This document shows positions 1 to 5,064 of a DNA stretch of 5,367 nt, piece by piece. The translations under genes were made by a program, and so were the position numbers. The first letter of the stretch is position 1. Every line of letters begins with the position of its first letter. The DNA is from Candidatus Atribacteria bacterium (GTDB taxonomy: Bacteria; Atribacterota; Phoenicimicrobiia; Phoenicimicrobiales; Stramentimicrobiaceae). The stretch spans positions 1 through 5,367 of the forward strand of contig JAFGSC010000329.1 of the NCBI GenBank assembly GCA_016934875.1, in the 5' to 3' direction. The notes below the pieces were generated by a model. It had not been told where the DNA came from. It was given only the letters and a program-made list of their open reading frames with translations, and made no database searches.

Positions 1-296
1 TCATAATCACTTTCTTGCCTTTTGCTCATCAAATCAGTGTAAATGCTGCTATATTTCCTATCCAATATCCCTGTTTTAATATAGAGTTTGAAGAATTCAG
101 TTCTTACACCATTATGTGTTGATGCAGTTATATCATCTTTTGCCAATAAAGCTATTACACAGTAAAAGCAAGAATAGTAAAGCCTATTAGCACAGCCACC
201 CCAAAATCCGCTTTCGGCAAGCGACTTTGCTTCATTAAAAGTTGTTGCTGATTTATCAAGCCGGTATTTGATCAGATCTTCTTTCTGATAGCTCAT
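1..296 (-). CDS. HEPN-domain protein (probable toxin of MNT/HEPN pair), C-terminus cut by window edge
   Basis: Partial gene: 98 codons from an ATG at 296-294, read to the left edge with no stop. The protein looks like a small helical HEPN-domain protein of the kind paired with minimal nucleotidyltransferases. Visible hallmarks are an Arg-Leu-Tyr-Tyr helix followed by a Phe-Tyr pair (about residues 40-48), a Thr-His-Asn-Gly-Val turn (about 65-69), and a Lys-Arg-Gln-Glu-Ser-Asp-Tyr segment near the cut end (about 92-98). That last segment corresponds to the R-x-x-[AS]-D-Y signature of this HEPN branch. In known HEPN/MNT modules the HEPN protein is an RNase-like toxin or substrate and the MNT partner modifies or neutralises it. 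Its ATG overlaps the stop of the upstream nucleotidyltransferase by four bases (ATGA), implying coupled translation. Family assignment is by eye; toxin activity is inferred. Confidence 0.85.
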   Translation of the reverse strand, partial: MSYQKEDLIKYRLDKSATTFNEAKSLAESGFWGGCANRLYYSCFYCVIALLAKDDITASTHNGVRTEFFKLYIKTGILDRKYSSIYTDLMSKRQESDY

Positions 297-601
297 AGCT
301 CTATACCGTCTTTAAATACATTTTTATATAAGGGAGTAATGCTGTAATCCTTCCACTTATTTTGTGAAAAAATGATAGTACTAATGACTTGTCCAGCCTC
401 TAATTCAGTATCAATCAGTTTGTCTCTGATTATCTTCTTATATTTTTCTGTCGGGTCAGAGGAAGTCAGGATAAGAAAATCCCAATCAGAAGAGCTTTTT
501 GAATCTCCTCTGGCATTTGAACCGAACAGGATAACCTTAGCTTTTGGATCTAAGGATATTACTGTTTCTTTCACACGATATGTTAGTTCATTTCTATTCA
601 T
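293..601 (-). CDS. MNT-type minimal nucleotidyltransferase (antitoxin-like)
   Basis: A 102-residue single-domain nucleotidyltransferase. Residues 27-41 carry the family signature GS-x10-D-x-D (Gly27, Ser28, Asp39, Asp41), which binds nucleotide and metal in polymerase-beta-like transferases; a GSNARG turn is included. The third acidic residue usual in the next strand is not obvious (the segment reads GQVISTII), so catalysis may rely on another residue or be reduced. The length is typical of MNT antitoxins. The ATG at 601-599 is preferred over an in-frame TTG one codon upstream. The stop overlaps the ATG of the HEPN gene by four bases, and antitoxin-first order fits HEPN/MNT modules, in which the MNT protein nucleotidylates (for example AMPylates) or masks the HEPN toxin. 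It is the first gene of a cassette that starts at site R1. The domain is clear; partner chemistry is inferred. Confidence 0.9.
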   Translation of the reverse strand: MNRNELTYRVKETVISLDPKAKVILFGSNARGDSKSSSDWDFLILTSSDPTEKYKKIIRDKLIDTELEAGQVISTIIFSQNKWKDYSITPLYKNVFKDGIEL

Positions 602-606
602 CAAGC

Positions 607-614
607 CAAAGTTA
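607..614 (-). promoter_or_regulatory. possible Bacteroidota -7 promoter element before the MNT gene
   Basis: The minus strand reads TAACTTTG, an exact match to the Bacteroidota -7 consensus TAnnTTTG, and ends six bases before the ATG at 601. No convincing -33 TTG lies 19-21 bases further upstream, and a start point here would give an almost leaderless mRNA. The match is short, so this is only a candidate for a cassette-borne promoter of the toxin-antitoxin pair. Confidence 0.22.
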
Positions 615-656
615 ATAAAATCTAATTGAATTGTATGTCAGTCTTTTTAGGCTTAT

Positions 657-793
657 CACTAAACGGACGGCGGTATGCGCAGTTGCCGCTTCGGAGCGCT
701 CACTTTTCGGGTTACCGGAAAGATAGCCAAATGAACTAACATTAGCAACCCCACGGGCCCGGCAATTGCGTATGACCGCATGTTGGCTGCAGT
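657..793 (-). repeat. attC-like cassette recombination site R1
   Basis: Imperfect dyad between the MNT gene and the 243-residue secreted protein. Arms lie at 670-688 and 760-779. They pair along 19 positions with one extra base in the right arm, and the only two non-Watson-Crick pairs are G.T when the plus strand folds. The loop is about 70 nt and differs from that of the other sites. Read on the minus strand, the site starts with TGCAGCCAACA and ends with CCGTTTAGTG, which corresponds to an R'' box with AAC and an R' box with GTT. The predicted cut (G^TT) falls between 664 and 663. The R'' box pairs with the far end of site R2, across the gene between them, not with its own R' end. It is assigned as attC-like by structure; recombination has not been shown. 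Confidence 0.72.
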
Positions 794-1578
794 ATTTATT
801 TAATCAATCATATAATTTTCTACCTTTCGGCAATTGAGTTCCTTGTTTCATTCTATCCAGTTTAAAGATTGGTCCTATACTTTGATGACTTTCTGAACCA
901 AAATTAAGTGTCATTACTTGTTTCTCATTTACAATAATGTAAAAATCATCAGGTTCTCTCAAAGATGTAAAACCAATACAAAATTTTGGATCAAAATACT
1001 TAGAAGCAATTTCCACATTTTCGTTTACAATTGGATTCTTAAATTCAAGTATAAGGTATAACCTGTCTTTATCCTTATTGAAAAGCTTTTCATTTATCCA
1101 AAATTTGTTTTCTGTCGAATAAATCTTATGTTGTTCTTTTTGACCATTCAAATATTCAATCCACAAATTTGAATTAATCAAGGAACTATCACAATATAAA
1201 AAAATCGAATCTTTTGCCACACTAAATGGTTTATCTCCGTTTCCACTTTGTCTAAGGTGCTTATAAGTTTTTACAAAATAAATAGAATCATTAATTTTAC
1301 TAAGTTTCCCATGTATTTCCTCATATTCCCCATGAAACTCACTACTGGTGACATAAATCAAAGTATCAAGGTCTTTTATTTTTAGAATCTCAAGCTCACA
1401 CCTTTTTACAAAATCAAAGCAATGATAATTCCTATAGTAATAAATAATCTTATTCTCTTGACAATATGAAATACTAGTCATGAAACTAAAAAAGAAGGAG
1501 ATTATCAATAGTATCTTAAATATTCTGTTTATCATGTTAATATTTGTCGGGTTTTTGGTTCGTAATATTGCAGCCAAA
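664..1578 (-). mobile_element. integron-like gene cassette carrying one secreted-protein gene
   Basis: This unit of about 915 bp is bounded by the predicted G^TT cuts in R2 (minus-strand start, after 1579) and R1 (end at 664). The start of the unit (plus strand 1567-1577) and the R'' box of R1 (783-793) are complementary over 12 nt, with a single T.G wobble and one extra T next to the cut. An integron cassette that can circularise through its own attC shows the same relation. The unit holds one gene, about 40 bp of leader and one site. The boundaries are inferred from the pattern. Confidence 0.6.
804..1535 (-). CDS. secreted protein of unknown function
   Basis: A 243-residue protein I do not recognise. 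Residues 5-18 form a strongly hydrophobic stretch after a basic start (Asn3-Arg4, Lys7), followed by a polar region ending Ser-Tyr-Cys-Gln (23-26), so it probably has a Sec signal peptide. A Tyr before Cys25 makes lipoprotein processing unlikely. The mature part is rich in beta-forming and aromatic residues and ends in a Gly-Pro-Ile-Phe-Lys-Leu segment (about residues 219-224) and a basic tail, suggesting a periplasmic or surface beta-rich protein. The frame stays open upstream to 1634, but that extension lies inside site R2. The ATG at 1535-1533, directly before the signal peptide, is the sensible start. Its TGA stop is about 10 bp before the R'' box of R1, which is typical spacing for a cassette gene and its attC. 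Confidence 0.8.
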   Translation of the reverse strand: MINRIFKILLIISFFFSFMTSISYCQENKIIYYYRNYHCFDFVKRCELEILKIKDLDTLIYVTSSEFHGEYEEIHGKLSKINDSIYFVKTYKHLRQSGNGDKPFSVAKDSIFLYCDSSLINSNLWIEYLNGQKEQHKIYSTENKFWINEKLFNKDKDRLYLILEFKNPIVNENVEIASKYFDPKFCIGFTSLREPDDFYIIVNEKQVMTLNFGSESHQSIGPIFKLDRMKQGTQLPKGRKLYD

Positions 1579-1710
1579 CGTTTGGCGGTATGAAAAGTTG
1601 CCGATTTCGTGCGATTTCCTATCAAGTTACACAAAAGCTAAAGCGGGCTACAACCCTTGAATAACCTACTGAACCGGCAATTTTTTATACCGCGTGTTGT
1701 GCCGTCGTGC
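1566..1710 (-). repeat. attC-like cassette recombination site R2
   Basis: The cleanest site of the set. Arms at 1585-1603 and 1675-1693 are 19 nt each and pair without bulges; both exceptions are G.T pairs on the plus strand. The minus strand opens with GCACGACGGCACAACA, immediately after the stop of the membrane-protein gene, and closes with CAAACGTTTGGCTGCA. The region 1573-1586 is a perfect 14-bp palindrome (GCCAAACGTTTGGC) centred on the CG next to the predicted cut. The loop contains the 14-mer GCGATTTCCTATCA (1611-1624), shared exactly with R4. Its closing end pairs with R1 across the secreted-protein gene. Its opening end finds no full partner in a recognisable site upstream; see the candidate at 3035-3050. 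Confidence 0.78.
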
Positions 1711-1713
1711 TTT

Positions 1714-2118
1714 TTATTCATTAATCAATTTATGTATTCTTGGTTGTATTATCCAAATTCCTATCGGAAAGAACCAGACCAAGAAAAAGTCTCCTAAATA
1801 TTCAGAAATCTCAGCTTCCCTTTTTAATTCCGCTGATTTTAAAGTTTTAGCAGCAAATATCATAGCATAAAATGTACTTATCATTGCCGCAATATGCATT
1901 GGCATTACAACCCATCCATTTGTAAACATATAATAAATTGCAAATACAAAATATGCTATCGGATAGAAAACTGACAACTTGAATATTAATAATTTAAGTT
2001 CATTTATCTTTACCTTATCGATTTGCAACTTTGTCCCGATTGACCATAACCATAGATAAATTGGTATTCCAAGAAATATGGATAACCAAAAAACACTTGA
2101 AGCATCTTTCTTTAACAT
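1714..2118 (-). CDS. small integral membrane protein, paralogue of upstream gene
   Basis: A 134-residue protein with three or four hydrophobic segments (about residues 8-28, 44-64, 71-90 and a shorter one at 110-124). It is clearly related to the 188-residue product just upstream. The shared features are LWSIG/FWSIG followed by a Leu-Gln pair, an AKT(L/F)K(S/T)xEL(K/Q)RE block, and the terminal FFPIGIWIIQP block followed by a Lys/Arg-rich end. It aligns with residues 43-188 of that protein, so it lacks one N-terminal membrane segment. The ATG at 2118-2116 sits one base after the upstream stop. A TTG at 2127 would instead overlap by eight bases and add three residues. Either way the two are transcribed together. 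Function is unknown, and no enzyme motif is visible. The stop lies four bases before site R2. Confidence 0.85.
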   Translation of the reverse strand: MLKKDASSVFWLSIFLGIPIYLWLWSIGTKLQIDKVKINELKLLIFKLSVFYPIAYFVFAIYYMFTNGWVVMPMHIAAMISTFYAMIFAAKTLKSAELKREAEISEYLGDFFLVWFFPIGIWIIQPRIHKLINE

Positions 2119-2119
2119 A

Positions 2120-2686
2120 TCACTCAATCATTTTATTAACCTTCGGTTGTATAATCCAGATACCTATTGGAAAAAACCAAATCATAAAAAACTCACCTGC
2201 AAAATCAGAAAACGAAACTTCTCTTTGTAATTCAACTGTTTTAAAAGTCTTGGCTACAAAATAAAGACAGTAAAAAATGCAAAACATTGAAAACAAATGT
2301 AATGGAATAATTATGCCTACCATTCCACCAATCAAGCCAGCACTTGGTTCTTGTCCTGTTTCAAAAGCGCCATTAAACATACAACCCATTGAAAGAGAAA
2401 TCAAAAGCATATAAATCAATGGTATAATTAGAAATACTTTGAATTTTTTGACTTTCATTGTCACATCCGTTGGAACTTTGTTTTGCAACCCAACTCCAAT
2501 CGACCAAAACCAACCTAAAAATCCACCAAAAAATAAAATCATAATTATCGGAAATATATTCAACATTATCATTGGGTCATTTCCTGTAATTGTCATGGGC
2601 ATTGTGATAATTTGAATAAGGAATGGCAGTCCAAATGTTATCATAAAAATCTGCCAGTGTTTTGCTTTTAAAAATTTCTCTATCAT
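2120..2686 (-). CDS. small integral membrane protein with four or five hydrophobic segments
   Basis: A 188-residue polytopic membrane protein of unknown function. Hydrophobic segments lie at about 12-33, 41-64, 83-103 and 118-144, with a further amphipathic or re-entrant stretch at 165-179 containing FFPIGIWIIQP. The charged linker at 145-160 (AKTFKTVELQREV) is conserved in the neighbouring paralogue. The ATG at 2686-2684 is preferred over a TTG eight codons upstream, because a short lysine-containing stretch then leads into the first membrane segment. It is the first gene of a two-gene tandem duplication ending at site R2. Paired paralogues suggest a hetero-oligomeric membrane complex, but this is inference only. 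About 60 bp separate it from the preceding small gene on the same strand. Confidence 0.87.
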   Translation of the reverse strand: MIEKFLKAKHWQIFMITFGLPFLIQIITMPMTITGNDPMIMLNIFPIIMILFFGGFLGWFWSIGVGLQNKVPTDVTMKVKKFKVFLIIPLIYMLLISLSMGCMFNGAFETGQEPSAGLIGGMVGIIIPLHLFSMFCIFYCLYFVAKTFKTVELQREVSFSDFAGEFFMIWFFPIGIWIIQPKVNKMIE

Positions 2687-2747
2687 TTTATTGTCTGTTA
2701 TAATTATCAAATTATTAATGTAATCGTTAGTGTTTACTGTCCGAATT

Positions 2748-2999
2748 TTAAAATGGCAAATCAGTTAAATCTTTATTATCATCTAAATCGGATTCTTTTT
2801 TGCTATTTATTAACTCATAGTCTCCATTCAAATAGAAATCCAAGTCAGTCGCATTTTTCTCGTAAAATACATCTGCTGGAATGCCATCAATTACATAGAT
2901 TCTACGGAATTTCATTTTTCCACCGACAAAGTAGGTCTCCTTTATGAATTCACATCTGTTTTTATCTCTATGAATCTTTTTCTTCCTTTTATTTTTCAC
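2748..2999 (-). CDS. small hypothetical protein, basic N-terminus and acidic C-terminus
   Basis: An 83-residue protein that I do not recognise. It begins with a run of lysines and arginines (residues 2-15, KNKRKKKIHRDKNR), then a central segment FRRIYVIDGIPADVFYEKNA (about 31-50), and ends in an acidic tail with several Asp/Glu pairs (68-77). It has no signal peptide or membrane segment. The longest frame uses GTG at 2999-2997, overlapping the stop of the upstream open frame by four bases (GTGA). An internal ATG at codon 29 would give a 55-residue form without the basic region. The charge split could suit nucleic-acid or partner binding, but nothing in the sequence proves it. It may share a transcript with the two membrane-protein genes downstream. 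Confidence 0.6.
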   Translation of the reverse strand: MKNKRKKKIHRDKNRCEFIKETYFVGGKMKFRRIYVIDGIPADVFYEKNATDLDFYLNGDYELINSKKESDLDDNKDLTDLPF

Positions 3000-3253
3000 T
3001 TATCCTTAATCTTAATTTGCAGTACGGCTTCCTTGCATGCGGCACAAACATACCGATAACCCAAATTACGTTTACCGGTATTATAGCGGCATAAAAATGT
3101 GTTTGTAACTATATGATCTGCCTGCGCTGCAGCTCCGGCAGACAAGTCGACTATATCACATTTATTTCCATTTTTTGTTAGTTTTTTTGCTTCATAGGCA
3201 CGTACGGATTTTGACTGTTTTATGAATGCAGAAATATCAGACCAATTTACAAA
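2996..3253 (-). pseudogene. 85-codon open frame with no start codon; possible Cys-rich small protein remnant
   Basis: On the minus strand the frame is open from the TAA at 3256-3254 to a TGA at 2998-2996, yet it contains no ATG or GTG, and its only TTG is in the middle. The predicted peptide has Cys residues in the arrangement C-x2-Y...Y-V-C-x2-C near its end (LCRYNTG, then YVCAACKEA), like half of a zinc ribbon, and ends in a lysine-rich tail. The stop overlaps the GTG of the next gene by four bases, which looks like real coupling. It is richer in GC than its neighbours. It may be a gene whose front was lost to the rearrangement visible at 3254-3381, a gene starting at ATT (3235-3233), or a chance frame across a decayed recombination site. 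Confidence 0.4.
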
Positions 3254-3264
3254 TTATTTGTATT

Positions 3265-3321
3265 AAACCGGATTATCCACCCGGTTTCTTTAATCCCGGT
3301 TTGCGCATTGCTGCAACCGGG
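3265..3321. repeat. adjacent GC-rich hairpins with repeated CCGGTT
   Basis: Two perfect 7-bp stems lie side by side: AAACCGG (3265-3271) with CCGGTTT (3281-3287), and CCCGGTT (3295-3301) with AACCGGG (3315-3321). The 13-nt loop of the second holds further GC/GC pairing. The same CCGGTT core is used in both stems, so alternative pairings between them are possible. A pyrimidine-rich stretch (TACTCTTTTCT) follows on the plus side, so a weak plus-direction terminator is one reading; a remnant of a mobile-element end is another. The stretch 3254-3358 holds no gene I can support. Confidence 0.5.
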
Positions 3322-3337
3322 TTATCATACTCTTTTC

Positions 3338-3381
3338 TGAGGCAGTTGGTTTTCCAGCTTAATGTCTCTTTTTTTGGCTCA
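3338..3381 (+). repeat. terminator-like 44-bp repeat, copy 1 (degenerate)
   Basis: It matches 5324-5367 at 38 of 44 positions without gaps and in the same orientation. Stem halves at 3339-3346 and 3361-3368 pair with one G.T and one mismatch, and seven T residues follow (3369-3375). It is a weaker version of the hairpin of copy 2. It sits exactly where site R5 loses its other half, and the last seven codons of the 236-residue gene fall inside it. Confidence 0.7.
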
Positions 3382-4069
3382 ACTGTGCCTTAAATGCTAT
3401 ATTGTTGGCGGGTCGTTGTTTATTTATCCTTTTTGTCCTTTTATAATTTTTTTCCATTCCCTGTATTGCTAAAGTAATATTCACATAGTTAAATTCATCT
3501 ACCGCCTTTGCTAATGATTTTTGTCCGTCTAAATTTAGATGTTTGAATTTATCTTGCATATCTTTTATAAAACCAAAGTAACCGTCAAAGTCCTTAGAAT
3601 ATTTTTTAAATTCAAATGTTCCGTTTTTAAATGTATCCAGTTTGTCGTAGTATTTTTTTGGTTTTTCTCCTCTTATGTATGCGTCCCACATTACAAAAAC
3701 ATCTGGATTTTTTAAATGCATAAGTTTTGGTGCACCAGTAAACTCGACACCTTTTATTTTTGATAAAGAATTATAAATTGTCTGAATGTCACTTTTGTAG
3801 TCGTCAAAATTAATTGTCCGAAAATTTTGTCCATTGAGTTTGTCAAAATTTCGTTTGAGCATTCCAAGTGTCTTTTTGAAATTATTAATATCAAATTGTT
3901 TAACTGCATAACGAAAAATTGCAAAGTTCCAAGTTGTCAAGATTAAAAGTAGTCCTTCTATCTCAAAGCCAGAGTCAATCAAGTTTTTTGCAAGAGTGAA
4001 AAAATTAGTTCGTCCTTCTCTTTTATCAAAGTCATCTGTTGATTTGTTGAACGTCTGAATGTCAATCAT
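3359..4069 (-). CDS. uncharacterised 236-residue protein, C-terminus read into a half-site and repeat
   Basis: I do not recognise the family. The protein is soluble, largely helical by composition and rich in Lys, Phe and Asn, with no signal peptide. The most distinctive stretch is residues 112-133: G-A-P-K-L-M-H, then N-P-D-V-F-V-M-W-D, then Y-I-R. It contains a conserved-looking Lys-x2-His and a Trp-Asp pair that could be a binding or active-site core. The ATG at 4069-4067 begins about 20 bp after the closing end of site R3, so the cassette has essentially no room for a promoter. The natural protein probably ends near residue 218. Residues 219-229 are encoded by the R'' half of site R5, and 230-236 by the 44-bp hairpin repeat, before a TAA that belongs to the repeat. 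The tail is therefore probably not native. Confidence 0.8.
   Translation of the reverse strand: MIDIQTFNKSTDDFDKREGRTNFFTLAKNLIDSGFEIEGLLLILTTWNFAIFRYAVKQFDINNFKKTLGMLKRNFDKLNGQNFRTINFDDYKSDIQTIYNSLSKIKGVEFTGAPKLMHLKNPDVFVMWDAYIRGEKPKKYYDKLDTFKNGTFEFKKYSKDFDGYFGFIKDMQDKFKHLNLDGQKSLAKAVDEFNYVNITLAIQGMEKNYKRTKRINKQRPANNIAFKAQLSQKKRH
3382..3414 (-). repeat. half of an attC-like site (R5), other half missing
   Basis: On the minus strand GACCCGCCAACA opens the site (3403-3414) and is followed by an arm-like GC-ended segment (3387-3402) resembling the R3 arm. The loop and second arm are absent; the 44-bp hairpin repeat begins instead. The opening end pairs with the closing end of R3 (4090-4097) over CCCGCCAA/TTGGCGGG. 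Adjoining partial matches extend the pairing, so it behaves as the attC-like site of the 236-residue gene cassette. Confidence 0.5.
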
Positions 4070-4085
4070 TGTGTCTGTTTTTTAC

Positions 4086-4234
4086 AATGCCCGCCAAAAC
4101 GTGTTGCCAATATGCTTTTGTAGGCGTTGCATCGCATTTAGTTTTGTTTAGAAAGATACAAAATCGCGCCCTACATTCCTATCTTCCGTGCCACTTTGCA
4201 GCCTATGAAGTATATTGGCTGTTGTGTGGCATAA
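4086..4234 (-). repeat. attC-like cassette recombination site R3
   Basis: Arms at 4106-4125 and 4201-4219 pair with one bulged T in the left arm. All three non-canonical pairs are G.T or T.G on the plus strand. The pairing can continue into GC next to each arm (GTTGC/GCAGC). The minus strand opens with TTATGCCACACAACA right after the lipoprotein stop and closes with CACGTTTTGGCGGGCA. The loop carries GATAGGA-like sequence on the minus strand, reminiscent of R2 and R4 but not identical. The predicted cut is between 4100 and 4099. The opening end pairs with R4 over 13 nt; the closing end pairs with half-site R5. Confidence 0.75.
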
Positions 4235-4681
4235 TTAGTTATCCCTCAAATATGGATCTGGAAGATTATAATAAATCATATCCTTATATTTTCCTGTATC
4301 AATTATTTCCAATCTAATCCAGTCAGGAAATTCCCTTAAATCATATAATTCATTTTTCTTTTTATCATCAGGGCGATATACATTTATTATTAGAGTACTA
4401 TCTGATTCAGACCAATTTGCATTTGTTATCCAATTGGAATAAAGAAAACCATCATCTTTTTTTAATGAATCGTTATCCTCAAGTACTGACATTCTTAATC
4501 TTGACCATTCTCCTTGTAAGTAACCCTCAGTCTGAAATGTCCATAAAATAACACTTTTCGTATCAGAATTCATTAATGTGTCAATAATAAAAACATGGTC
4601 TGGATGATTGTCATGATTAGAGTAAAAGCACCCAGTAGTTGCATAAATAATTACAAAAAATATTAAGAGTTTTTTAATCAT
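4235..4681 (-). CDS. small lipoprotein of unknown function
   Basis: A 148-residue protein with a lipoprotein signal: a basic start (Lys3-Lys4), hydrophobic residues 5-13, and a lipobox Thr-Thr-Gly-Cys with Cys18 as the predicted lipidated residue. The mature protein starts Phe-Tyr-Ser-Asn and has many acidic residues. It contains Trp-rich segments (ILWTF, GEWSRL, NWITNANW) and ends in Asp-Pro-Tyr-Leu-Arg-Asp-Asn. It is probably anchored in the inner or outer membrane facing the periplasm. I do not recognise a family. Its ATG overlaps the TGA of the upstream plug-like gene by four bases (ATGA), so the two are likely co-translated and may act together at the envelope. The stop codon touches the opening of site R3. 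Confidence 0.85.
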   Translation of the reverse strand: MIKKLLIFFVIIYATTGCFYSNHDNHPDHVFIIDTLMNSDTKSVILWTFQTEGYLQGEWSRLRMSVLEDNDSLKKDDGFLYSNWITNANWSESDSTLIINVYRPDDKKKNELYDLREFPDWIRLEIIDTGKYKDMIYYNLPDPYLRDN

Positions 4682-5031
4682 TGAATATTTCGTTTAAGTT
4701 TCTTTTTACCATTTCTATTAAGAACTACTAAAACAACTCCGTTTTTAGCATTATTATCAAAAATATCCAATGCCTTTTCAGTTTCTAAAACACTTAACTC
4801 TTTCACATCCGATTTCTCGAGAATTGAAAATACATCGTGTTTATTAGTTGAATCAATTGGTAATCCTTGCACAATAATTAGCGGGTCCTGATTTATTTGT
4901 CCGTTTACTATTGCTTTTTCAATATGCAGATTCAAAAAGGATTCAAAATCAGTGTCTTGCGAAATGACATTATTCCAAGTAAAAAAAAAGGCTAAAACAA
5001 TAAGTAGCAATATAAATCTATTCGAATTCAT
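4678..5031 (-). CDS. miniature TonB-receptor plug-like secreted protein
   Basis: A 117-residue protein. Residues 5-24 are a signal peptide (Arg5, hydrophobic 6-18, Val-Ile-Ser before a likely cut at Gln25). The rest resembles the core of a SusC/TonB-dependent receptor plug domain: Pro-Leu-Ile-Ile-Val-x-Gly-x-Pro (50-58), Val-Lys-Glu-Leu-Ser-Val-Leu (76-82), Ala-x-x-Ile-Phe (87-91) and Asn-Gly-Val-Val-Leu-Val (97-102). These correspond to the family's PLIIVDG, I-x-SIEVLK, A-x-IYG and NGVVLITTK landmarks. The DG aspartate is Gln here, and no beta-barrel or carboxypeptidase-like domain is present. The ATG at 5031-5029 is chosen over a TTG two codons upstream. It is co-transcribed with the lipoprotein gene (4-bp overlap). 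It could be a stand-alone plug-fold module or interaction domain; the similarity is by eye. Confidence 0.75.
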   Translation of the reverse strand: MNSNRFILLLIVLAFFFTWNNVISQDTDFESFLNLHIEKAIVNGQINQDPLIIVQGLPIDSTNKHDVFSILEKSDVKELSVLETEKALDIFDNNAKNGVVLVVLNRNGKKKLKRNIQ

Positions 5032-5064
5032 GTTCAATTTTTGAAGTTAGCTGAGTCGTTGGTT

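Noticed and set aside
372..629. Plus-strand reading frame of 85 codons opposite the MNT gene
   Set aside because: It lies almost wholly antisense to a clear nucleotidyltransferase and shows no recognisable domain; it is a shadow frame.
1536..1634. N-terminal extension of the secreted protein by 33 codons
   Set aside because: The extension is encoded by site R2 and would bury the signal peptide internally; ATG at 1535 is the better start.
2031..2264. Plus-strand reading frame across the junction of the two membrane genes
   Set aside because: It is antisense to two conserved paralogous proteins and has no coding signs of its own.
2753..2947. Plus-strand reading frame opposite the 83-residue gene
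   Set aside because: The composition is low-quality (Leu/His/Ser/Arg-rich), typical of the antisense of a Lys/Asp-rich gene.
3273..3308. Eleven-codon minus-strand mini-ORF (ATG at 3308) just before the start-less frame
   Set aside because: It is made of the CCGGTT hairpin sequence and ends in another frame; too short to support, though it could be a broken start of that frame.
3338..3381. Terminator for the minus-strand 236-residue gene
   Set aside because: On the minus strand the hairpin is followed by purines, not U; the T run is on the plus strand, so it would act only in the opposite direction.
4069..4317. Plus-strand reading frame covering site R3
   Set aside because: Its sequence is the structured site plus the antisense of the lipoprotein end; no independent support.
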